43,376 nt of DNA from Alphaproteobacteria bacterium (GTDB lineage Bacteria > Pseudomonadota > Alphaproteobacteria > DSM-16000 > Inquilinaceae): NCBI GenBank assembly GCA_028284045.1, contig JANQSN010000055.1:1-43376 (forward strand). Reading direction: 5' to 3'. Position 1 is the first letter of the stretch. Each line of letters starts with the position of its first letter. A program made the translations under genes and the position numbers. The notes under the pieces are model-generated. The model saw only the letters and a list, made by a program, of their open reading frames with translations, ran no database searches and had not been told where the DNA came from. Of this stretch, positions 29,601-35,990 are shown piece after piece.

Positions 29601-30072
29601 TCAGCGGGTAGCCGATTTCCGCCGCCATGCGACGCACGGCGTCCATGTCCTCCGGCAGCACGTCGGAGGCCGGGACCACCGGCACGCCGGCGGCGACCGC
29701 GGCGTTGCGGGCGGAGACCTTGTCGCCCAACAGCCGCATGGTGGCCGGCGTCGGCCCGATGAAGGTGATGCCGGCGGTCTGGCAGGCATCGACGAAGTCC
29801 GGGTTCTCCGACAGGAAGCCATAGCCCGGGTGAATAGCGTCGGCCCCGGCCTTGCGGGCGATGGCGATCACCTGGTCGATCGCCAGATAGGCGCGCACCG
29901 GGCCCAATCCTTCGCCGACCCGGTAGGCTTCGTCCGCCTTGAAGCGGTGCAGCCCCAGCTTGTCCTCCTCCGCATAGAGGGCGACCGTTCGTTTGCCCAA
30001 CTCGTCGGCGGCACGCAGGATGCGGATGGCGATTTCGCCCCGGTTGGCGACCAGGATCTTCTGAAACGGCAT
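26629..30072 (-). CDS. pyc: Pyruvate carboxylase
   Basis: Biotin enzyme that carboxylates pyruvate to oxaloacetate, refilling the TCA cycle. From MPFQKILVANRGEIA the product is 1147 residues, the full alpha4-type length; a frame extending upstream lacks character. Domains in order are biotin carboxylase (about 1-450), carboxyltransferase (about 535-830; TSMRDAHQSLLATRMR, metal-binding HFHTHDTSG), the PYC/OADA domain, and a biotinyl domain with lysine 1113 in EAMKMETA. AGAGGG lies about 11 nt upstream. It stands alone as a transcription unit. Confidence 0.97.
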   Translation of the reverse strand: MPFQKILVANRGEIAIRILRAADELGKRTVALYAEEDKLGLHRFKADEAYRVGEGLGPVRAYLAIDQVIAIARKAGADAIHPGYGFLSENPDFVDACQTAGITFIGPTPATMRLLGDKVSARNAAVAAGVPVVPASDVLPEDMDAVRRMAAEIGYPLMLKASWGGGGRGMRPIRSEADLDTQVLSGRREAEAAFGNGEVYLEKLIERARHIEVQILGDKHGNIVHLFERDCSVQRRNQKVVERAPAAYLTDERRAEVCDFALAITRHANYECAGTVEFLEDVDTGRFYFIEVNPRVQVEHTVTEEVTGIDIVKAQIRIAEGGRIGAVEETGVPAQSGIALRGHALQCRVTTDDPLNSFIPDYGRISAYRGATGFGIRLDGGTAYSGAVITRFYDSLLEKVTAWAPTPGEAISRMRRALREFRIRGVATNLSFLDNLIAHPAFQDASYTTKFIDDHPELFDFTPRKDRATKLMHYIADTTVNGHPDVIGRPAPSAHALAPRVPEPIVAEPPAGSRTLLEAKGPKAVADWMLAEKRVLITDTSMRDAHQSLLATRMRTFDIVAVADAYAANLPGLFSMECWGGATFDVAMRFLQECPWERLRTLRERMPNLLLQMLLRSANGVGYTNYPDNVVRRFTLQAAASGVDVFRVFDSLNWVDNMRVAMDAVLESGKICEGTICYTGDILDPDRSKYDLGYYVRMGRQLADAGAHIIGIKDMAGLVKPSAAGMLVKAVKEETGLPLHFHTHDTSGISGASVLAAIEGGADAVDAAMDSLSGQTSQPTLGSIVEALRHTERDTGLDPEKVREISDYWEAVRVQYAAFESDLKAGASEVYLHEMPGGQFTNLKEQARSLGLAERWSEVAHMYAEVNRMFGDIVKVTPSSKVVGDMALAMVAGGLSRADVEDPAREVAFPDSVVGFLMGDIGQPPGGFPPALQQKALKGRAPLSERPGASLVPTDFDAKRREAEAAVGRPISEEELDSYLMYPKVFVDFAKRDGDYGPVTILPTPTFFYGMQPGQEIVVGLEPGVTMIILCLAIGEADEDGMVKMFFEVNGQPRIVRVPDRRAAAGVSRRPKAEADNPDHVAAPMPGMIATVAVEPGRKVTAGDLLLTIEAMKMETAIHADRDGVVKQVVASVGTQIDAKDLLVVFG

Positions 30073-30388
30073 GGGGGTTGAGCCCTCTACGGCGGAAGAG
30101 GAGCGTCGGGCCTCCCGGATGCGGGCGCCGACTGTTCTACAGATCGCCCGAACGCCATTGGGACTCAAGATGACGCACTGTCTCGGCGTCATCGAATTGA
30201 TTCGGATCAAGCGGAACGGCCGGTCGGTCTATTGGATCGGCGTCTCGGCAAGAGGAGGCAGAGCCGTACTTTGTCTTAAGCCTAAACTGTTTCTTTATTA
30301 CATATTGTTGGCACGTCTTGATATGGCACGGAAATCGCCGGCCGAACCGCCGCCCCGCCAACGGCGCGGGCGGCGGCTCGGACCGGCG
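30073..30388. other. 316-nt gap between rraA and pyc, holding the pyc promoter region
   Basis: This contains an AT-rich patch at about 30,270-30,325 unlike the surroundings, which is where the pyc promoter probably lies. Near the RraA-family stop is a G/C-rich hairpin. No small ORF with family character or RNA gene was recognised. Confidence 0.45.
30347..30376 (-). terminator. G/C-rich hairpin after the RraA-family gene
   Basis: CCGCCGCCCCGC pairs, nearly perfectly, with GCGCGGGCGGCGG about 12 nt past the stop of the last gene of the TRAP operon. There is no T-tract, so it is only a candidate operon end. Confidence 0.4.
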
Positions 30389-31057
30389 CTACTCGGCTTG
30401 CTGGGCGGCCTCGATGCGGGCGGTCGCACCGGAAATGGCGGGCAGCATCTCGCCGGCATGGATGCGGGCCAACAGCTCGATCTCCCGCTCCTGCATCGCC
30501 AGCGCGCGGCGGGCGACCGGCTCGACCCGATCGGGCTTGAGGACGAGCACCCCGCTCTCGTCGGCCAGGACCGCGTCGCCCGGCTCCACCACCTGGCCGC
30601 CGCAGCTTACGGGCACGTTCATCGCCCCGGCGAGGCCCAGCAGCTTTGTGGTGATCGGCGACGGCCCGCGGCACCACAGCGGCATCTCCTGCCGGCGGAT
30701 CTCGCCGAAATCGGTGGCCGGCCCGTCGATGACGGCGGCGACCACCCCAGCCTTGCGGGCGGCATGGGTGACGACGCCGCCCCAGCAGGCGTGGCGGACA
30801 TCGCCCGCACGATCGATCACCAGCACGTCGCCCGGCCGCACCAGGCTCAACGCATGGTGCAGCAGGGTCGAGTCCGCCCCCGGCAGCCGCAAGGTCACGG
30901 CCGTGCCGGCGACCCGCTTGTCGGGCAGCACGCCGCGGATCGCCGGGTCGACGAAGCCGTCATGCAGGAAATGGCCGACCGTCGCGGTCTCCACCTCGGC
31001 CAGCAACGCCATCTCCGCCGCCGGCAGCGGCGCCGGCATCTCGTTCAGCACGAACAT
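30389..31057 (-). CDS. RraA-fold protein (aldolase/demethylmenaquinone methyltransferase-like)
   Basis: The RraA fold includes RNase E inhibitors and HMG/CHA aldolases, which also decarboxylate oxaloacetate. The product is 222 residues. GGVVTHAARKAGVVAAVIDG aligns with the family's substrate loop. The following motif, usually R-D-x-x-E/D, reads T115-D116-F-G-E119: the metal-side acids are kept, but the substrate-binding Arg is Thr. A normal aldolase reaction is therefore uncertain. The start overlaps the upstream stop by one base (TGATG). It is the last gene of the TRAP operon and probably metabolises the imported acid (inference). Confidence 0.82.
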   Translation of the reverse strand: MFVLNEMPAPLPAAEMALLAEVETATVGHFLHDGFVDPAIRGVLPDKRVAGTAVTLRLPGADSTLLHHALSLVRPGDVLVIDRAGDVRHACWGGVVTHAARKAGVVAAVIDGPATDFGEIRRQEMPLWCRGPSPITTKLLGLAGAMNVPVSCGGQVVEPGDAVLADESGVLVLKPDRVEPVARRALAMQEREIELLARIHAGEMLPAISGATARIEAAQQAE

Positions 31058-31890
31058 CAGGCGACCTCGCGCACGGCGGCGGGCCGGTCCAGCACGTGGT
31101 GGCGCATCACCGGCATCTTCGCGCGCACCGCGTCGACATAGGCCGGGTCGATCCGCGCGGCGATCGCGCCGATGCGGTCGGACGCCTCGGCGATCACCGT
31201 GCCCCAGGGGTCGACCACCATGGAATGGCCGTAGCAGGCCTTGCGCCCCTCGTCATGGGCGAAGACCTGACCGGCGGCGACCATATAGGTCTGGGTCTCG
31301 ATCGCCCGCGCCTTGATCAGCGGCGCCCAGTGATCCTTGCCGGTCAGCAGCGTGAAGGCCGCCGGCAGCATGATCACCTTCGCGCCCTGGTCGCGCAGCG
31401 CGCGGAACAGCTCCGGAAAGCGCAGGTCGTAGCAGATGGCGCAGCCGATGGTGACGCCGTCCAGGTCGTAGGTGACCACCGCGTCGCCGGCCCGCATGGT
31501 GTCGGACTCGCGGTAGCTCTGCCCGCCCGGCACATCCACGTCGAACAGATGGATCTTGCGGTAGCGCGCGATCACCGCCCCGTCGCGGTCCCACACGACG
31601 GTGGTGTTGTAGCACTTCTCGCCCGCCGCCTCGGCCATGGAGCCGGCATGGATCGCCACCCGGTGGGTGCGGGCGAGATCCGCCATCAGCCGGCAGGCCT
31701 CGCCGTCGGGGATCGTCTCGGCATTGGCGCGCTGGCGGGCGAGGTCGCCGGTCATCGAGGTGAAGGTCTCCGGCAGCACGATCAGGTCGGGCCGCTCGTC
31801 GGCCACGGTGGCCTCGATCAGGTCCTTGGCGGCGGCCAGGTTGGCGGCCTTGTCCTCCTGGGTGTTCATCTGAACGACGGATATCTTCAT
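31057..31890 (-). CDS. Nitrilase-superfamily carbon-nitrogen hydrolase (Nit2/omega-amidase-like)
   Basis: From MKISVVQMNTQEDK the product is 277 residues, the Nit family length. The triad is complete: E41 (LPETFTSM), K112 (KIHLFDVD) and C153 (CYDLRFPEL). Such enzymes hydrolyse omega-amides, deaminated glutathione or carbamoyl amines. It sits between the TRAP transporter and the RraA-fold gene, so it may act on an amide taken up by the transporter (inference). It is clearly paralogous to 12307-13191 over most of its length. Upstream lie three copies of a 20-bp repeat. Confidence 0.88.
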   Translation of the reverse strand: MKISVVQMNTQEDKAANLAAAKDLIEATVADERPDLIVLPETFTSMTGDLARQRANAETIPDGEACRLMADLARTHRVAIHAGSMAEAAGEKCYNTTVVWDRDGAVIARYRKIHLFDVDVPGGQSYRESDTMRAGDAVVTYDLDGVTIGCAICYDLRFPELFRALRDQGAKVIMLPAAFTLLTGKDHWAPLIKARAIETQTYMVAAGQVFAHDEGRKACYGHSMVVDPWGTVIAEASDRIGAIAARIDPAYVDAVRAKMPVMRHHVLDRPAAVREVA

Positions 31891-31903
31891 GGGGGCGCAC
31901 TCT

Positions 31904-31963
31904 CCAAGAATGGCGGTGACGGGCCAAGAATGGCGGTGACGGGCCAAGAATGGCGGTGACGGG
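31904..31963. repeat. Three perfect 20-bp tandem repeats
   Basis: CCAAGAATGGCGGTGACGGG occurs three times head to tail without mismatch. It fills most of the 88-nt gap between the dctM stop and the nitrilase-family start. Twenty bases is close to two helical turns, so aligned protein sites are possible, but slippage of a dispersed repeat is equally likely. Confidence 0.9.
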
Positions 31964-31978
31964 GTGTCGGGCGCGCGG

Positions 31979-33265
31979 TCAGTCCGGCCCCATGACCAGG
32001 GTCGGCAGCCACAACGAGATCTGCGGGACCGCCGCCAGCAGCAGCAGCACCAGCGTCAGCGGGATGAAGTAGGGCAGGACCGATCGCACCACGTCTTCCA
32101 CCGGCACCGACGCGATGCGCGAGACGATGTAGAGGCCGAGGCCGAGCGGCGGCGTGGCGAGGCCGAGGATCAGCGACATCTGCATGACGATGCCGAAATG
32201 CACCCGGTCGATGCCGAAGGCGTCGACCAGCGGCAAGAGGATCGGCACCAGCAGGAGCTTCGCCGTCACCCCGTCGATGAAGCAGCCGACGATCAGGACG
32301 GAGACGATCACCACGCACAGGAACACGAACGGGCTGGTGATCACCGCGCCGATCCCGCCGGAAAGCTGCTGGGGGATCTGCTCGATCGCCAGCAGCCAGC
32401 CCATGGCGCTGGCGAAGCCGATGATGATCATGATGATCGCGGTGATCGTCATGGTCTCGGTGACCGCGTTCCAGATCAGCCGCCAGCGCAGCGTGCGATA
32501 GATCGCGCCCAGCAGCAGCGTGTAGGAACAGGCGAGGATCCCCGCCTCCGCCGCCGTCGTCGTGCCGGTCAGGATGCCGACCATGATGATCCCGGGCGCG
32601 GCGAGCGCGGCGACCCCGTCGACCGCGTTGCGCCAGATCTCCTTCAGGCTGGCCGGTTCCTGGCTGGGGAAGTCCTGGCGGGTCGCCAGATACCGGTTGA
32701 ACAGCATCAGCGCCCCGGCGACCACGAAGGCGGGAACGATCCCGGCCAGGAACATCCGCGCAACGGACGTATTCGACAGGAAGGCGTAGACGACCAGCGG
32801 CACCGAGGGCGGGATGAACGGCGCGACGATGGCCGAGACGGTGGTGATCGCCGCGGCGAAGGACGGCTTGTAGCCGCGCTCCCGCATCGCCTTGATCTCG
32901 ACCGTACCGAGGCCGGCGATGTCGGCGACCGCCGCCCCGGTGCCGCCCGCGAACATCACCGAGGCCAGCACGTTCACCTGCGCCAGCCCGGCCTTGAAAT
33001 GCCCAACCAGCGCATTGGCCAGGTTGAAGATGCGCGCGGTCATGCCGACCGCGTTCATCAGGTTGCCGGCCATCACGAAGAACGGGATCGCCAGGAGGGC
33101 GGCGTTGTCCACCCCCTCCAGCACTTTCAGCGGAATGATCCACAGCGTGTCGTGGAAGCCGGCCGACACCAGCGCGGACAGCACCGCCAGGCCGATCGCC
33201 ATGGTGATCGGCACCTTCAGCGCGATCAGCACCACGAAGCCGGCGAACAGGGCGAGCGCGGTCAT
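31979..33265 (-). CDS. dctM: TRAP transporter large permease
   Basis: The 428-residue large membrane subunit of a tripartite ATP-independent periplasmic transporter, driven by the sodium gradient. It has about 12 membrane segments. LKVPITMAIGLAVLSAL, FVMAGNLMNAVGMTARIFNLA and the PPSVPLVVY loop are DctM hallmarks. The ATG overlaps the dctQ stop (ATGA). Confidence 0.95.
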   Translation of the reverse strand: MTALALFAGFVVLIALKVPITMAIGLAVLSALVSAGFHDTLWIIPLKVLEGVDNAALLAIPFFVMAGNLMNAVGMTARIFNLANALVGHFKAGLAQVNVLASVMFAGGTGAAVADIAGLGTVEIKAMRERGYKPSFAAAITTVSAIVAPFIPPSVPLVVYAFLSNTSVARMFLAGIVPAFVVAGALMLFNRYLATRQDFPSQEPASLKEIWRNAVDGVAALAAPGIIMVGILTGTTTAAEAGILACSYTLLLGAIYRTLRWRLIWNAVTETMTITAIIMIIIGFASAMGWLLAIEQIPQQLSGGIGAVITSPFVFLCVVIVSVLIVGCFIDGVTAKLLLVPILLPLVDAFGIDRVHFGIVMQMSLILGLATPPLGLGLYIVSRIASVPVEDVVRSVLPYFIPLTLVLLLLAAVPQISLWLPTLVMGPD

Positions 33266-33768
33266 CGGCCCGGCCCCTCAACGCTGACCGTCCGGCGGCC
33301 CGGTCCGCCGGCCAGATCAAGGATGAACTGCAGGGCGATCAGGGCGCAGGACACGTAGAACGGCACGGCCAGCCAGTAGCGCTGGATGCCCACCAGGTCG
33401 AGTTCGCCCACCTGGCGCGGCAGCAACTCCGGCGCCTGCGCCAGGATCGTCGCCAACAGGCCGAGGATGATCACATCCACCAGCCGTTGAACGATCCGCT
33501 GCCAGCCCGGCGACAGCCGCTTGACCACGAAGTCGACGGTGATGTCCTTGCGCTGGCGGTAGACGACGAAGAAGCCGAAGAACACCATCCAGACGAACAT
33601 CACCGTGGTCCACGGGAACACCCAGATGATCCCGACATCGAACAGCAGCCGGGACAGGATGTTGACCAGGTTGATCGCCAGCATGCCGATCAGAAGCCCG
33701 TTGGCGACGACGAGAAACACCCGCTCCGCCGTCGCCAGACCGGCCTCCAACCAGACCCCGATGCGCAT
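33262..33768 (-). CDS. dctQ: TRAP transporter small permease
   Basis: The 168-residue small subunit has four predicted membrane helices. NLVNILSRLLF and VFPWTTVMFVWMVFFGFFVVYRQRKDI match the DctQ family. It begins 3 nt after the dctP stop and overlaps dctM by 4 nt. Confidence 0.94.
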   Translation of the reverse strand: MRIGVWLEAGLATAERVFLVVANGLLIGMLAINLVNILSRLLFDVGIIWVFPWTTVMFVWMVFFGFFVVYRQRKDITVDFVVKRLSPGWQRIVQRLVDVIILGLLATILAQAPELLPRQVGELDLVGIQRYWLAVPFYVSCALIALQFILDLAGGPGRRTVSVEGPGR

Positions 33769-33771
33769 CGA

Positions 33772-34773
33772 TCAGTTCGCCGCGCGGGTAGCTTCCACGG
33801 CCGCCAGGAAGCCGTCCGGCAGCTCCCCTTCGGCGTCCATCTCCGCATACATCTCCTGCATCCGCGCCACGAACGCGGCGGTGTCGGGGGCGGAGAAGGT
33901 CACGCCGTCCTCCGTCATGCGGGCGATCGCCTCGTCGGCCGCCGCCGTCATCCGCGCCACCGACTCCGCGGCCATCTCCTCGAACGCGGCCTCCACCTGG
34001 GCGCGGGTCTCGTCGTCCAGGCCGTTCCACATCTCGGCATTGGTCATGAAGGCCATGCCTTGCGGGTATTCGTTGTGGCGGATGACATGCGGGGCGACCT
34101 CGTAGAACCGCATGGGCTCGACCAGGGCGATCGGGCTGTTCACCGCCTCCACGATGCCGCGGCCGATGGACTCGTAGACCTCCGTCCAGGCCAGCGTGCG
34201 CACCTCCGCGCCGAGATGGCGCCAGGCGTCGGCGGCCAGCTCGTCGGGATGCAGGCGCAGCTTGATGTCCTGCATTTCGTCCAGCGAGCTCCAGGGATCG
34301 TTGGTCACCATCACCCGGTAGGGGCCGCGCACGAAGGAGGTGGGGTCGCCGATCAGAGTGACGCCGGCCTCGCTCTCGATCGAGTCGAACCAGCCCTGCA
34401 CCAGGTCGCTGTCCATGAAGCGCTGCCAGTGCTCGCGATCGTCGAACAGGAAGGGCGCGCTGACCAGCCGGACCTCCGGCACCCATTTCTGCAGATAGCT
34501 CGACCCTTCGGGGTAGATGTGGATGGTGCCGATCTGAAGCTGCTCCAACACCACGTCGTCGTTGCCGAGCTGTTCGTTGGGGAAGACCTGGACCGTGATC
34601 TCGCCCTCGGTGTTCTCCTCGATCAGGTCGGCGAAGAGCTGGAAGAGCTGACCTTCAATCGACTCCGCCGGCATCTTGTGCGCCATGCGCCAGGTCTCCG
34701 CCGAGGCCGGGGTCGCTGCGCCGACGCCGATCAGGACCGCGGCGGCGACGGACAGCGCTGAAACACGGGTCAT
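33772..34773 (-). CDS. dctP: TRAP transporter substrate-binding protein
   Basis: From MTRVSALSVAAAVLIGVGAA the product is 333 residues with a signal peptide cleaved after about residue 25 (ASA). AGGGAGAT lies about 9 nt before the ATG, deciding this start over one 35 codons upstream. DctP motifs include AHKMPAESIEGQLFQLFADLIEE and the ligand-carboxylate Arg region (DIKLRLHPDE). The usual ligands are carboxylic acids; the specific one cannot be read from sequence. It leads the dctP-dctQ-dctM-nitrilase-RraA operon. Confidence 0.94.
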   Translation of the reverse strand: MTRVSALSVAAAVLIGVGAATPASAETWRMAHKMPAESIEGQLFQLFADLIEENTEGEITVQVFPNEQLGNDDVVLEQLQIGTIHIYPEGSSYLQKWVPEVRLVSAPFLFDDREHWQRFMDSDLVQGWFDSIESEAGVTLIGDPTSFVRGPYRVMVTNDPWSSLDEMQDIKLRLHPDELAADAWRHLGAEVRTLAWTEVYESIGRGIVEAVNSPIALVEPMRFYEVAPHVIRHNEYPQGMAFMTNAEMWNGLDDETRAQVEAAFEEMAAESVARMTAAADEAIARMTEDGVTFSAPDTAAFVARMQEMYAEMDAEGELPDGFLAAVEATRAAN

Positions 34774-34933
34774 ACGAGATCTCCCTGTCGCTATTTGGTT
34801 GTGATGCGCTTGGACAGGCGCACCCCTTGGCGATGACAAAGGGCGCGCAACACGGGATTGCCGTTCCGAAACGGGCATTTAGCCGATCGTCGGGGCAAAG
34901 CCGACCGAGCGTCCAATTCGATTTTCTTCACGG

Positions 34934-34958
34934 CGGCGATAAAGGCCGGTTATCGCCG
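34934..34958 (-). terminator. Stem-loop after the second LysR gene
   Basis: CGGCGATAA and TTATCGCCG form a perfect 9-bp stem with a 7-nt loop, starting 4 nt beyond the LysR stop. No clear T-tract follows. It would separate the regulator from the TRAP operon downstream. Confidence 0.45.
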
Positions 34959-34962
34959 GCCC

Positions 34963-35901
34963 CTATGGAGCGGTGTCGTCGTCCTGCGGCGGTTCGGCCC
35001 AGTCGGGGCCCTTCTCGGCGCTGAAGCGGACCGCCTCCTCCCGGGCGAAGCCGGCGACGGTCGACGGCAGGGCGGCCGGCGGGCGGTCGGCGTAGCAGGC
35101 GGTAAAGCGCAAGCCGGGAAAGGCCTGGCGCACCGGCAGCCGGACCAGGGTGCCGGCGGCCAGCTCGCGTTCGATCACCGCGGGCGGGATCGCCGCGATG
35201 CCGATGCCGTCGACCGCCAGGCGGACCAAGGAGGCCAGCGAGTTGGAGCAGTTCAGCAAGGGCTGGCGGCCGCGGCTGGCCTCGAAGCATCGCTCGATGG
35301 TGCGATAGGGCTTGGAGTGGCGCGGGTAGCTGAGGATCGGATAGTCGGCGAGCTGGGCGACGTCGATCGGCCCGTCGAAGGCGAAGCGGTCGGGATTGGC
35401 CACCCAGGCCATCGGGTAGCGGCCGAGATCGCGGTTGACGATGCCGTCGTCGTCCAGCGGCCCCATCAGCAGCGCCAGGTCGATATCCCCGGCGCGAAGC
35501 TGGGCGGCCAGGCTGATGGAGGTGTCGGCGGTCAGCTCGAAGCTGACCTGGGGATAGGTGGTGCGCAGCCGCTCGATCAGCCGGGGCAGCCAAGTATGGA
35601 TGATGGTGTCGATGACGCCGAGGCGCAGGATGCCCTGCAGCATCTGGGCCGAGGACAGGCGCTGGCACATGTCGGCGTTCAGCTCGGCGATGGCGCGGGC
35701 GTAGCGCACCGCCTCCACCCCGGCCGGCGTCAGGCGGACATCGCGGCCGGTGCGGTCGACCAGCTCGACGCCGAGGGAGTCCTCCAGCGCGCGGATCCGC
35801 GCCGATACCGCCGGCTGCGTGGTGTGCAGCCGGGCGGCGGCCTGGCGGAAGCTGCGCAGCTCCGCGACATAGACCAGCGTCTCAAGAAACCTCAGATTCA
35901 T
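34963..35901 (-). CDS. LysR-family regulator (upstream of TRAP operon)
   Basis: A 312-residue LysR-type regulator. From MNLRFLETLVYVAELRSFRQAAARL the HTH covers about 1-60 (TTQPAVSARIRALEDSLG), followed by the effector domain. It lies on the same strand, 189 nt upstream of dctP, so it is a plausible regulator of that operon, though not divergent as is usual. A short CCGTT-N4-AACGG dyad at 34861-34874 in the intervening DNA could be its site (weak). Confidence 0.92.
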   Translation of the reverse strand: MNLRFLETLVYVAELRSFRQAAARLHTTQPAVSARIRALEDSLGVELVDRTGRDVRLTPAGVEAVRYARAIAELNADMCQRLSSAQMLQGILRLGVIDTIIHTWLPRLIERLRTTYPQVSFELTADTSISLAAQLRAGDIDLALLMGPLDDDGIVNRDLGRYPMAWVANPDRFAFDGPIDVAQLADYPILSYPRHSKPYRTIERCFEASRGRQPLLNCSNSLASLVRLAVDGIGIAAIPPAVIERELAAGTLVRLPVRQAFPGLRFTACYADRPPAALPSTVAGFAREEAVRFSAEKGPDWAEPPQDDDTAP

Positions 35902-35990
35902 CGCGCCGGCCATGGGGCCGCATCCGCCGGGCCGACACAATAGGGTTGTTGGGGACGGAGCGGGTGTTGGGGGGCCGAGGCGCCCCCGGC

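Noticed and set aside
26716..30081. Plus-strand open frame of 1121 codons
   Set aside because: It is the antisense shadow of pyruvate carboxylase, which has complete catalytic motifs on the other strand.
30071..31141. Plus-strand frame of 356 codons between pyc and the RraA-family gene
   Set aside because: Most of it is antisense to the RraA-family gene, and the remaining part shows no protein family character.
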